Shown: piece by piece, positions 8,083-16,311 of the stretch
Layout of the letters: each line of letters starts with the position of its first letter
How positions within the stretch are numbered: position 1 is the first letter of the stretch
DNA from: Chloroflexota bacterium
Lineage (GTDB): Bacteria; Chloroflexota; Dehalococcoidia; Lucifugimonadales; Australimonadaceae
Assembly: GCA_009838965.1 (NCBI GenBank)
Contig: VXQP01000104.1
Location: 40,798 to 104,797 of the forward strand
Reading direction: 5' to 3'
DNA: 64,000 nucleotides
Translations under genes and position numbers: made by a program
Notes under the pieces: generated by a model
The model's database searches: none
Told to the model about the DNA's origin: nothing
What the model saw: only the letters and a program-made list of their open reading frames with translations

Positions 8083-9734
8083 ACGGACAGCCACCGTTGG
8101 GGAGTGGGGTTGCCGAGCGACTGCGAGGCTGGAGCCTGCTCCTTGCGGCGCTTGGAGGCATCGGCGCGCTCGGAGGACTGCTCCTCGTCGTATGGGCCCC
8201 CGAACTCCGCCCGTTCGCCGTACCGACACTCGTTGCTGCAGGCGTGTTGCTGGCGCTCGCTGCCGCAGGTTCGATGGGCTACCTCGTTGGTGCAGTCACC
8301 GGCCGCAGAGGCCGTCTTTCCTGGGTGAGCCTTGGCAGTGCCGCCGCCGCACTGGCAATCGTGGTCGTGCTGAATGTCATCGCCTCGGCGACTGACGCAT
8401 CCTGGGACTTCACCGCGACGCGCCAATTCGGGATAGCTCCACAGACCGTGCAGGCTCTGGCTGCACTCCCTGCGGATGTGGACGTTACCGGATTCGTCGT
8501 GACGGATGAGGATGGCCTGCATTACCAGGGAACGGCGGAAGGCTACCTGCGGCAGTTCGCCAAGCATGCCGGCGACAGGCTCTCCTACAGATTCGTCGAT
8601 CCTGAACTGGAACCTGCCACCGCGCGTGAGTTCGGCGTGGTCAGCGCTCCACTGCTGCTCTTCACTGCACCTGCTACAGGTCTCCGTGCCTCTGTAGGCG
8701 CTGGCGAGCTCTCAGAGCAGCAGTTGCTCACTGCCATCCTCACGGCCACCGGGGCTCAACAGCACGTCATCTACTTCCTCACCGGCTACGGTGAGCGAAG
8801 CATCACCGACCTCCGCTCAGGCGGCTCCGGGTTGGGGCTGGCCGCCGCCGGGCTCCGAGCCGACGGCTATCGCGTCGAGTCACTCATGCTGGCGGACACC
8901 GGAAGCGTGCCGGACGACGCCTCGCTGCTCGTGGTTGCCGCGCCCCGCCAACCGATCCCGGACGTCGAGGAGCAGGCGATCATCCGTTGGCTGGCGGACG
9001 GAGGACGAGCGCTATTCATGCTCGACGCGTCCTCCGAAACGCGGGACACGATGGCCGGCCTGCTCGCGGCGTGGGGGCTCGAAACGGTGCCCGGCACGCT
9101 CGTTGACCTCGGGCGCTCCGCCGCCGGAGACGCGCGCACACTTACGGTGCAGCGTGACCAATACCTGGGACAGACCTCGGTCACCGAGGGGGGCGCTATC
9201 GTTGAACCGCTTGGCGCAACGCTCTTCCCGGGCGCCATCGCGTTCCGTCCAGGGGGTGTCGTCGCGGCACGTATCGAACGCGGCGATCCCGTGCCCGTGC
9301 GGTTCGAGCCGCTGGTGACCACGTCCGGCGACTCCTGGGCCGTGGAGGGAATGGAGGAAGACCCTGTTGCCGGCCGTGACATCCCCGGCCCCCATACGGC
9401 GCATCTCATCGCACAGGCGTCCGCCCTCGCTACGGATGCTCCGTCGCAAGCGTTCGACCCCGCGTCCGTCCGCACAACGCTTGCCGTTCTTGGAGATGCA
9501 GACTTTGCCAGCAACCGCCACTTCGGCAACGTGAGCAACGCGGACTTCTTCCTGAACACGGTGAACTGGCTGCTGGAGGACAGGTCGCTCATCGCCGTGC
9601 GCCCGAAGCAAGAGGTCTTCCGCCCTCTCGTGCTTACGGTGCCGGAGTACAACCTCGTGCGTTACGTCAGCTGGTTCCTGTTGCCCGCGCTGATCGCCGC
9701 CGCTGGCGTCGTCGTGTGGTGGCGGCGGCGTTAG
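8073..9734 (+). CDS. GldG-like auxiliary protein of the ABC transporter
   Basis: The 553-residue protein has three N-terminal transmembrane helices (about residues 20-115). A large extracytoplasmic region follows, similar to the GldG ABC-2 accessory domain (QFGIAPQTVQALAALPADV, then YFLTGYGER). A final helix next to a basic tail anchors the C-terminus (FLLPALIAAAGVVVWWRRR). The ATG at 8073 overlaps the permease stop by 10 nt. In gliding Bacteroidetes GldG works with GldA and GldF; here the cargo or role is not known. Confidence 0.85.
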   Translation: MAVNGQPPLGSGVAERLRGWSLLLAALGGIGALGGLLLVVWAPELRPFAVPTLVAAGVLLALAAAGSMGYLVGAVTGRRGRLSWVSLGSAAAALAIVVVLNVIASATDASWDFTATRQFGIAPQTVQALAALPADVDVTGFVVTDEDGLHYQGTAEGYLRQFAKHAGDRLSYRFVDPELEPATAREFGVVSAPLLLFTAPATGLRASVGAGELSEQQLLTAILTATGAQQHVIYFLTGYGERSITDLRSGGSGLGLAAAGLRADGYRVESLMLADTGSVPDDASLLVVAAPRQPIPDVEEQAIIRWLADGGRALFMLDASSETRDTMAGLLAAWGLETVPGTLVDLGRSAAGDARTLTVQRDQYLGQTSVTEGGAIVEPLGATLFPGAIAFRPGGVVAARIERGDPVPVRFEPLVTTSGDSWAVEGMEEDPVAGRDIPGPHTAHLIAQASALATDAPSQAFDPASVRTTLAVLGDADFASNRHFGNVSNADFFLNTVNWLLEDRSLIAVRPKQEVFRPLVLTVPEYNLVRYVSWFLLPALIAAAGVVVWWRRR

Positions 9735-9750
9735 AAGAGGGCACACCGGG

Positions 9751-10734
9751 ATGAAGAGCGCAATTGTCAGGTTTGTATTGCTGCTGATCGTTGCGTTTGC
9801 AGTTGTTGCTGCGTGGCTGTTGGTGTCGGGTGACGCCGACGAACCAGAAGCAACGCCGCTCCGCGCCCGTCTCTACACTGCATCTCAGGACGACATCGTG
9901 AACGTCACCGTGCAGACGGAGGCGGGCACCGTCATGTTCGAACGGCGGGATGACGGCTGGTATTTCGCCGATTCTCCGGTGCCCGTGAACCTGGACCGAT
10001 GGGGCGGTGTCGTGTTGCTGCTCTCGGGCCCTGAAGTAGAGCGCCAGCTGGCTGCGCCGGTTGCGCTGTCGGAGTTCGGACTGGACGAACCGGACATCGT
10101 CAGCGTCGGCCTGGAGGGGGGGAGTCGCGTCGAGGTTCGACTCGGCGCTGAGACACCGGATGGACGCAACGTCTACACGCAACTGGAAGGAAAGCCCGAG
10201 GCGGCGCTCGTCAACGAACCGTGGGCGCGGGTATTGCGCCGCCTCGCCGCCGAACCGCCGCTGCCGTACTGGTACTACTGCGTCGATTCGGCGCTTGTGC
10301 GGCTCTTCGAGGTCGAGAGCGCGGACGGTATCGTGACGTTCCTGCTTGGTCTGGCCGGGTCCGACGGTGGACCGCCCGACAGGGTGGTGCAGGGTGACGC
10401 GGCGTCGGACCTGACCGATGCTCAGCGCGACGCGGTACTGAGCGTTGCAGGCGGGCCTCCCGGCTTTGACCCGGCAATCTGGCCGGAGGGTCTGACACCG
10501 GAAAACGCGGGCCTGCAGCCACCCCGCGCCGTCATTCGGGTTACTTACGAGTTGGCGGTCCCGTTGGAGGACAAGAGAGCCGTGAGCGCGGTGTATGCGG
10601 TCGGAGAGCGGAGCGCGGCCGGCGATGGTTACTACGCGGCAACGCCGGACTCGCCGCTGCTCCTCACATTCGATGCGGCATGGGTGGAAGAAGCGCTGTC
10701 CCTGGTGGGGCGAGAGTTCGCCGGGGGAGGCTGA
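9751..10734 (+). CDS. DUF4340 domain-containing protein
   Basis: The 327-residue protein has one N-terminal membrane helix (about residues 5-25) and an extracytoplasmic DUF4340 region, recognisable from VPVNLDRWGGVVLLLSG and the LSEFGLDEPD segment. DUF4340 proteins often sit directly after GldG-like genes, as here at 16 nt. It is the last gene of the operon; a strong hairpin follows. Its molecular role is unknown, but it is likely a surface part of the same complex. Confidence 0.82.
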   Translation: MKSAIVRFVLLLIVAFAVVAAWLLVSGDADEPEATPLRARLYTASQDDIVNVTVQTEAGTVMFERRDDGWYFADSPVPVNLDRWGGVVLLLSGPEVERQLAAPVALSEFGLDEPDIVSVGLEGGSRVEVRLGAETPDGRNVYTQLEGKPEAALVNEPWARVLRRLAAEPPLPYWYYCVDSALVRLFEVESADGIVTFLLGLAGSDGGPPDRVVQGDAASDLTDAQRDAVLSVAGGPPGFDPAIWPEGLTPENAGLQPPRAVIRVTYELAVPLEDKRAVSAVYAVGERSAAGDGYYAATPDSPLLLTFDAAWVEEALSLVGREFAGGG

Positions 10735-10770
10735 GGAACGTCCCTGCGTAGGAAAGCACGGGAGACAACG

Positions 10771-10798
10771 ATAGGCGGGTCAACACTGACCCGCCTAT
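10771..10798. terminator. Bidirectional hairpin between DUF4340 and ferredoxin genes
   Basis: A perfect 12-bp stem (ATAGGCGGGTCA / TGACCCGCCTAT) with an ACAC loop lies between two convergent genes. It likely ends both transcripts. T-tracts are short (TGCCTGTTT on the plus side). Confidence 0.75.
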
Positions 10799-10825
10799 GC
10801 CTGTTTCCCGATAGCAGCCCGGGAG

Positions 10826-11062
10826 TCAGGGTTCGCTGCGGTCCTTGTTGATCTCGATGAAGCGGGCCTGGTCGGCAGGAAGCGCGTCTTCGGCGAAGAT
10901 TGCGGCGACGGGACAGACCGGCTCGCACGCTGCGCAGTCGATGCACTCATCGGGCTCGATGTAGAACATGCGGTCGCCCTCGTAGATGCAGTCCACGGGG
11001 CAGACGTCAACGCACGACGCATCCTTCACGTCAACGCAGGGTTCGGCGATTATGTAGGCCAT
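10826..11062 (-). CDS. fdxA: 7Fe-type ferredoxin
   Basis: The 78-residue low-potential electron carrier has eight or more Cys in the FdxA pattern. The N-terminal CVDVKDASCVDVCPVDCIYEG binds the 3Fe-4S cluster and contributes to the second. CIDCAACEPVCPVAAI provides the 4Fe-4S ligands. It matches actinobacterial and Chloroflexi FdxA in length and layout. The ribosome site is GGGAGGGG. A single-gene unit with its own promoter and a downstream terminator is apparent. It could supply electrons to oxygenases, but nothing here links it to the Rieske enzyme at 52.7 kb. Confidence 0.88.
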   Translation of the reverse strand: MAYIIAEPCVDVKDASCVDVCPVDCIYEGDRMFYIEPDECIDCAACEPVCPVAAIFAEDALPADQARFIEINKDRSEP

Positions 11063-11128
11063 CTTGGAAGTGCCCCTCCCATTAAGCTAGGCCCGTTCGG
11101 GCCCCCTCCCTCCCAGGAAGGTGAGTGC

Positions 11129-11160
11129 ATTCTAGCAGACGTGTTCAGGGGTGTGAACAC
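11129..11160 (-). promoter_or_regulatory. Ferredoxin promoter overlapped by an inverted repeat
   Basis: Reading the minus strand, TTCACA (11157-11152), a 17-bp spacer and TAGAAT (11134-11129) form a good promoter for fdxA. A perfect 7-bp inverted repeat GTGTTCA-N6-TGAACAC at 11141-11160 covers the -35 box, placing a candidate repressor site there. It sits against the 3' end of the Lrp gene. Confidence 0.55.
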
Positions 11161-11164
11161 GTTA

Positions 11165-11626
11165 TCAACTCTCGTCCTGGGGGATGAAATCTCCTACGTT
11201 CTTCTTGATCGACAGGTTGATGAACGTCTCAGTCTGCCGGACGCCCGTGATATCGCCAACCCGGTTCCTGAGGAAGTCGGAGAGTTCGAGCGGAGAGCCG
11301 AGGCTTACGCGGCAGAAGACGTCGAACGCGCCGGTCGTAACCGCCGCATAGTGCACCTCTTCCATCTTTGCCAGCTCCTCCGCCGCCGACTGCACGTGGG
11401 CGGGGTCTACCTTCAGGCCGACGAGCGCGGACATGCGCCGCCCCAGTTTGGAGGTGTCCGGGATGGCGACGACGCGGATGACTTCTTCCTGAACGAGGTT
11501 GCGGAAACGCCGCCGGATCGTTCCTTCGCTTACGCCGGTCTTGCGCGCCAGTTCGATGTTGGAGGCGCGTCCATCGCGCTGCAGCAGCTCTATGAGCTTC
11601 GTGTCGAGCTCGTCAAGGGGAGCCAT
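11165..11626 (-). CDS. Lrp/AsnC family transcriptional regulator
   Basis: The 153-residue protein has an N-terminal AsnC-type helix-turn-helix (LDTKLIELLQRDGRASNIELA, then VSEGTIRRRFRNL). A C-terminal RAM ligand-binding domain with the usual alpha-beta sandwich follows from about residue 68. Such proteins sense amino acids or related ligands as octamers. The GAGGAGG ribosome site supports the ATG at 11626. Targets may include its own promoter and the adjacent ferredoxin gene, both of which carry inverted repeats. It stands alone. Confidence 0.88.
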   Translation of the reverse strand: MAPLDELDTKLIELLQRDGRASNIELARKTGVSEGTIRRRFRNLVQEEVIRVVAIPDTSKLGRRMSALVGLKVDPAHVQSAAEELAKMEEVHYAAVTTGAFDVFCRVSLGSPLELSDFLRNRVGDITGVRQTETFINLSIKKNVGDFIPQDES

Positions 11627-11638
11627 GGCTACCTCCTC

Positions 11639-11664
11639 GTGAAAATTCGCACAATAGGATTATG
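11639..11664 (-). promoter_or_regulatory. Lrp gene -10 box and candidate autoregulatory site
   Basis: On the minus strand CATAAT (11664-11659) is a plausible -10 box. Immediately downstream an AT-rich partial palindrome GTGCGAATTTTCAC (11652-11639) spans the expected start site, a typical place for Lrp autorepression. I found no good -35 box. Confidence 0.35.
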
Positions 11665-11725
11665 GTACGCCTTGCACACCCGCGGTGGCAAGGCATGCAG
11701 GCGTGTGCGGTGCACAGGTCGGAAT

Positions 11726-11914
11726 CTAGGCTGACAGGAACCGCGCGGGATCGTCCGCGAACGCAGTGCGGCATCCGGGAGCGCAGAAGTAGTACGTTTC
11801 CCCTTCGTGCTCGGCGGTCCCACCGGGTGGGTCGGCTTTCGGCACCACCATCTTGCAGATGGGGTCTATGGCCGTATCACCCGGTTTCCCAAAGATCACG
11901 TCAAGCCGGTTCAT
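11726..11914 (-). CDS. YHS domain protein
   Basis: This small cytosolic protein of 62 residues has the YHS motif layout: DPICKMVV, a central EHEGETYYFCAPGC, and DPARFL at the end. YHS domains are commonly attached to or encoded beside copper and other heavy-metal P-type ATPases and probably bind metal. The ATG at 11914 is preferred over the ORF-track start at 11959 because GGGGAGAAGGG lies just ahead of it. It sits 46 nt after the copA stop on the same strand and is probably cotranscribed. Confidence 0.82.
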   Translation of the reverse strand: MNRLDVIFGKPGDTAIDPICKMVVPKADPPGGTAEHEGETYYFCAPGCRTAFADDPARFLSA

Positions 11915-11960
11915 GCACCCTTCTCCCCTGTGTGCCGGAGGCCCAGCGGACACTGACATT

Positions 11961-14462
11961 CTAAGGCATCCACCTCTTCAGGCGCAGGCTGTTCGTCACG
12001 ACAGACACAGAGCTGAGCGCCATCGCGAAAGCGGCGAGCATGGGGTTCAGGAAGCCATGCTCGCCGAGCGCCCAGCGCCACGCCTCCGGCACGCCGCCGT
12101 TCCCGAACACGAGGTGGAGAACGCCCGCTGCGACCGGTATCAACAGGAGGTTGTAGCCGAACGCCCAGCCGAGGTTCTGCCGGATGATGCGCATCGTGGA
12201 ACGGGAGAGGTGCACGGCGGCGCCCGCGAGCCGGACGTCCGCTGTCATGAGCGCAACGTCGGCTGCTTCCAGTGCCGCGTCCGTACCGGAACCGATGGCG
12301 ATACCCACGTCTGCCTGGGTCAGTGCGGGGGCATCATTCACGCCATCCCCCACCATCCCTACACGCTTCCCTTCCCTCTGGAGGCGCTCGATCTCGGCAG
12401 CCTTGGCGCTCGGGAGCACCTCTGCCATAACCCGCTGAATGCCGAGTTGCGCCGCGATGCCCTCAGCGACGGGCCGCACGTCGCCGGAGAGTATCGCCAC
12501 TTCCAGTCCCATCGCCTTGAGCGCTGTGACTGCTTCCGCCGATTCATCCCTCACGATGTCCGCGACGCCCAGGATGCCGATGACGAGGTTGTTCCGTAGC
12601 ACGACCAGAGGTGTCCTGCCGCGCTCTGCCAGTACGCGAACCGCCGATTCCGCCGTTCCACCGAGAGCGATGTCTGCGCTCCGCACCAGCCCAAGCCCGC
12701 CGACAGTGATGGCATCCACGTCCACAGTTGCGCGCACACCGAGTCCGGGCGCAGATTGGAAGTCCGAGGCACGAGGAAGATCGAGGCCTCTGTCCTTCGC
12801 TGCCTGCACGACCGCGGCCGCGATGGGATGCTCGCTCTGCTGCTCCACTGCAGCAGCGAAGGAGAGCAGCTCATCTTCGGAGATGCCGCGCGGGAGTACG
12901 TCTGTAACCTGGGGCTCTCCCTTCGTCAAGGTCCCCGTCTTGTCAAAGACGACAACCTTCAGCTTGTGGGCCTGCTCCAACGCCTCGGCCCCGCGTATGA
13001 GCACGCCGTGCCGGGCGCCCGAGCCTGCGCCGACCATGATGGCGGTCGGCGTGGCAAGTCCGAGTGCACAGGGGCACGCGATGATGAGCACGGCGATGGC
13101 GTTGAGCATCGCCGTATCCAGCGCGGGCTGCGGACCGAGTTGCCACCATGCGAGGAAAGTAAGTGCGGCGATGGTGAGCACACCCGGAACGAAGTAAGCC
13201 GCCACGGTATCGGCGAGCCGCTGCACGGGCGCGCGGGAACCTTGCGCCTCCTGCACCATCCTGATGATCTGCGCGATGGCAGTTGCACTTCCGACTTTGG
13301 TCGCTTCGATGGAAATGCCCCCCGACGTGTTCACGGAACCTCCGAACACCACGTCGCCCGCCTGCTTATCGACCGGAATGCTCTCGCCGGTGAGCATGGA
13401 CTCGTCGACGGCGGTCGTTCCTTCGGTCACGACGCCGTCCACGGGGATGCGCTCGCCAGGACGAATCATGACGGCGTCGCCGGGGACGACGTCACTCGCG
13501 GGTACGTCCCGCTCCTCGCCGTTCCGCGTGACGCGGGCGGTCTGGGGCTGCATTCCGATGAGCGTTCGGATGGCGTCCGACGCGCTGCCCTTCGCTCTGG
13601 CCTCCAGCAGCCTGCCGAAGAGGACGAGAGCGATGATGGCTGTAGAGGTGTCGAAGTACGTCTCACCGCTCCCTATAGCGCTGCCCGAAAAGGTCACGAC
13701 CGCGCTGTAGAAGTAGGCCGTCGAGGAGCCCAGTGCGATGAGAGTGTTCATGTTGGAGGTGCGGTGCCGCAGGGCGCCCCACGCACTCGCATATATCTGC
13801 CGTGCGGCCCGGAACTGCACCGGTGTCGCGACCACGAGGGCGATGGCGTTGCCCCACGGCATGCCCACACCACGCTCGATGGCAGGAATGAGCATGAGCA
13901 GCATGATCGCCGCCGCGCTCGCGATGCTGAAGGCTGCGCGGTTCCTGAGGTCGCGTATCTCCACCCGTCGTGACAGCCGCTCCAGCTCAGCGTCCATAGC
14001 GTCTGCGCCAGTCACGTAGGCGCCGCTGAATCCTGCCGCCGTCGCGGCATCCCGCAGCACGCCGGGTGAGACTGTACCGGGGATGAGGGTCACCGTGATC
14101 TGTTCCGCCGCGAGATTCGCGTCCGTGCGGAGCACACCGTCTATCCCCCCGAGCCATGCCTCGAGGGGCCTGGCCGAGTCAGTGTCAGCCAGGCCGGGAA
14201 CGGTGAGCACGGCGGTCTCCTCCACCATGCCATAGCCCACCGACCGCACAGCGTCCCGCATCGCTGCGATGCGCTGCCCGGTTGGCGCGAACGTCACCGC
14301 TGCCGTCTCCGACGCGAGGTTCACAACCACCCCGGACACGCCGTCGACGTGGGCTATGGCGTTCGTCACCGTACTCACGCACGCGGCGCACGTCATGCCC
14401 TCGATGGGCAGTACGACGCTCCGTTCGTGATGCTGCTGGTGCTGCCCGGTTGCTGTGGACAT
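11961..14462 (-). CDS. copA: Copper-exporting P1B-type ATPase CopA
   Basis: The 833-residue Cu+ pump has a His-rich start, then an HMA domain with GMTCAAC (about 22-28). A second HMA-like region (about 80-150) has lost its CxxC. The core carries the TGES actuator, the membrane metal site CPC in IACPCALGLATP, the phosphorylation site DKTGTLT, the SEHPIAAA nucleotide site and GDGVNDAP. C-terminal helices have YN and MxxSS residues that mark Cu+ specificity. A YHS gene follows. It is divergent from a small membrane protein gene. Confidence 0.94.
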   Translation of the reverse strand: MSTATGQHQQHHERSVVLPIEGMTCAACVSTVTNAIAHVDGVSGVVVNLASETAAVTFAPTGQRIAAMRDAVRSVGYGMVEETAVLTVPGLADTDSARPLEAWLGGIDGVLRTDANLAAEQITVTLIPGTVSPGVLRDAATAAGFSGAYVTGADAMDAELERLSRRVEIRDLRNRAAFSIASAAAIMLLMLIPAIERGVGMPWGNAIALVVATPVQFRAARQIYASAWGALRHRTSNMNTLIALGSSTAYFYSAVVTFSGSAIGSGETYFDTSTAIIALVLFGRLLEARAKGSASDAIRTLIGMQPQTARVTRNGEERDVPASDVVPGDAVMIRPGERIPVDGVVTEGTTAVDESMLTGESIPVDKQAGDVVFGGSVNTSGGISIEATKVGSATAIAQIIRMVQEAQGSRAPVQRLADTVAAYFVPGVLTIAALTFLAWWQLGPQPALDTAMLNAIAVLIIACPCALGLATPTAIMVGAGSGARHGVLIRGAEALEQAHKLKVVVFDKTGTLTKGEPQVTDVLPRGISEDELLSFAAAVEQQSEHPIAAAVVQAAKDRGLDLPRASDFQSAPGLGVRATVDVDAITVGGLGLVRSADIALGGTAESAVRVLAERGRTPLVVLRNNLVIGILGVADIVRDESAEAVTALKAMGLEVAILSGDVRPVAEGIAAQLGIQRVMAEVLPSAKAAEIERLQREGKRVGMVGDGVNDAPALTQADVGIAIGSGTDAALEAADVALMTADVRLAGAAVHLSRSTMRIIRQNLGWAFGYNLLLIPVAAGVLHLVFGNGGVPEAWRWALGEHGFLNPMLAAFAMALSSVSVVTNSLRLKRWMP

Positions 14463-14528
14463 GGCTGGACGGATGTTAGAGGAAGGTTAATGGCGGATGC
14501 GGAGATAGTACCACCGGTTCGCCAGCCC

Positions 14529-14534
14529 TATACT
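14529..14534 (+). promoter_or_regulatory. -10 box for a leaderless transcript
   Basis: TATACT ends exactly 7 nt before the ATG at 14542, so transcription should begin at or next to the start codon. No Shine-Dalgarno sequence is present. The same arrangement recurs at 31111, 39244 (minus strand) and 47709. Confidence 0.55.
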
Positions 14535-14541
14535 TGCGCGG

Positions 14542-14745
14542 ATGAATGGCATGATGGCGATAGGAATCATCCTCATAGTCGGACTGGGGGTGCTTGCGGC
14601 GCTGGTAGTGCTGCTTGCTCTGCTCACGCCGCTGCCGTGGTGGGGAGCGCTTATCCTGCTCCCCTTGCTCGATGCGGTGCTCATCCTCTGGGCGCGCCGC
14701 AGGCTGAAGCGCCCGGCGCGCGCCTCCGGTGACGCCGGGGCCTAG
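14542..14745 (+). CDS. Small hypothetical membrane protein
   Basis: This 67-residue protein is unrecognised. It has two predicted membrane helices: residues about 5-30 (IGIILIVGLGVLAALVVLLA) and about 33-50 (WWGALILLPLLDAVLILW). A basic ARRRLKR segment follows, implying a cytosolic C-terminus. It is divergent from copA and overlaps the pspAB stop by 4 nt on the opposite strand. The start is supported by a -10 box 7 nt upstream, in the leaderless arrangement. Confidence 0.6.
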   Translation: MNGMMAIGIILIVGLGVLAALVVLLALLTPLPWWGALILLPLLDAVLILWARRRLKRPARASGDAGA

Positions 14746-15308
14746 AGGGGCATCCCCCAGATGGGGTACCACTCCTTGATGGCGCGCGAGGTGGGGATGT
14801 CCTTCCGGGATGCCTGCTCCATCCGCAGTTCCAGCGGGTGGTCACGGGTCTCCGGCTCACCGCCCGTCGCCGGGGCGAACGGCGTGAACGCCCTGATGCG
14901 TGGCTGGTAGATCCAGTAGATCTCCTGCTCCTTCCATCTGAACGCATAGACCGCGGCGAGCACCCGCGGACCGATGCCCATCGACACGAGTGTTTCCCCG
15001 ATGATACGGGTCGAGTTTGCCAGCGCGGGCAGCCCGGAATCCCGCACGATGATCCATGGATGGGGATGCTCGGAGTCGTCCAGCACGACGTCCCACCGAG
15101 CCTCGGAGGACTTCAGGTGCGCCAGGGCACGCTCCAGTTCCGCCTTGGCCTGGACCGCGTCCTGGTCCTCGGATGGGCGGACGAGCACGCCGGCCTTGCC
15201 GGTCGTGAAGGTGTCGAGCACTTCCTCGAACACCTGCGTGGCGCCGGCCATCGCCTCGTTCGCCTCGCTCCATTCTGCGGTATGCGGTCGGGAGAGGAAC
15301 TTGCACAT
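14742..15308 (-). CDS. PspA-associated protein PspAB-like
   Basis: The 188-residue soluble protein resembles the PspAB family, named for genes found beside pspA and htpX in Actinobacteria and Archaea. It starts MCKFLSRP and has mixed alpha/beta character without membrane helices. Conserved-looking segments include GKAGVLVRP, DSEHPHPWIIV and EIYWIYQP. It lies 5 nt downstream of htpX on the same strand, the usual pairing. No pspA gene is in the window. The function is unknown beyond a link to membrane stress. Confidence 0.72.
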   Translation of the reverse strand: MCKFLSRPHTAEWSEANEAMAGATQVFEEVLDTFTTGKAGVLVRPSEDQDAVQAKAELERALAHLKSSEARWDVVLDDSEHPHPWIIVRDSGLPALANSTRIIGETLVSMGIGPRVLAAVYAFRWKEQEIYWIYQPRIRAFTPFAPATGGEPETRDHPLELRMEQASRKDIPTSRAIKEWYPIWGMPL

Positions 15309-15313
15309 AGGGA

Positions 15314-16228
15314 CTACCCGGTCAGCATCCCTGTCCGCTCCAGTTCGAGCAGGCGCTCGATGCGGCGGGCCATCGGGGGGTGTGTCGAGAAGAGGCTGGC
15401 GAAACCGTCGCCGATCGCGGGCATGATGAAGAAGGCGTTGAGCGTCTCGGCGCGGCGGAGGTCGTTCTGGGGCAGGCCGGTGAGGGAGCCGCTGATCCGC
15501 TGGAGTGCGTTCGCGAGGTCGCGGGGGCGGTTGGTGAGGATGGCGGCGCCGCGGTCAGCCGCGTACTCGCGGTACCGCGAGAGCGCGGCGATGAGCACCT
15601 GGCTGATGACCCAGACGAGGATGGTGACGATGTAAGCGATCATGATGTAGCTGCCCGCACTGCCGCCCCTGCTGCGCCCGAAGCCTCCGCCGAAGAGCGC
15701 CGACCAGAAGAAGAGGCTCATGAGCGTGGAGGCGACGACGGAGAGGAAGCTGGCGTAGGTCATCACCTGTACGTCGCGCGAGGCGATGTGGCTTATCTCG
15801 TGGGCGAGTACGCCTTCGAGCTCCCGCTCGTTCAAGACGCCCAGCAGCCCGGTGGTGACGGCTACCGCTGCATGCTTCTGGCTGCGCCCGGTGGCGAACG
15901 CGTTCGGGACACTCATGTCCGCGACAGCGACCTTCGGCTTGGGGATGCCCGCCGTCATCGCAAGCCGGTCGATCATCGCGTGTAACTCCGGCGCTTCCTC
16001 CGGCGTCACGACCTTCGCGCGCATCGAAGTGAGCACGAGCTTGTCGGAGAGGAAGAACTGCACGAGCACGAGCACGACGGCGAAGCCGAGCATGACGGTC
16101 GCGCCCGCCACGGATATGAGGAACCAGAGGAAGAGACCGTACACGAGGCCGAGCAGCAGCATCGTGAAGAGCATGCGCGCCCGGAGCTGGTTATCCCGGC
16201 CTACGCGGCGCGGTTGGAACATCGTCAT
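15314..16228 (-). CDS. htpX: Protease HtpX homolog, membrane zinc metalloprotease
   Basis: The 304-residue M48 peptidase works in membrane protein quality control with its active site facing the cytosol. Two N-terminal helices (about 20-60) precede the zinc motif HEISH (residues 143-147). Two more helices follow (about 160-200), then the third ligand region RYREYAADR. The ATG at 16228 is chosen because GGGAGATGGAAG precedes it; the ORF-track start overlaps the aminotransferase gene. It is coupled with the downstream pspAB-like gene. Confidence 0.9.
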   Translation of the reverse strand: MTMFQPRRVGRDNQLRARMLFTMLLLGLVYGLFLWFLISVAGATVMLGFAVVLVLVQFFLSDKLVLTSMRAKVVTPEEAPELHAMIDRLAMTAGIPKPKVAVADMSVPNAFATGRSQKHAAVAVTTGLLGVLNERELEGVLAHEISHIASRDVQVMTYASFLSVVASTLMSLFFWSALFGGGFGRSRGGSAGSYIMIAYIVTILVWVISQVLIAALSRYREYAADRGAAILTNRPRDLANALQRISGSLTGLPQNDLRRAETLNAFFIMPAIGDGFASLFSTHPPMARRIERLLELERTGMLTG

Positions 16229-16311
16229 GCTTCCATCTCCCTCTTCATTCCAGGGACATCGATCCCATGATAGCGCGTCCGTCTGTGCGTTGCCTCTCTC
16301 AGGCGGCCTCG

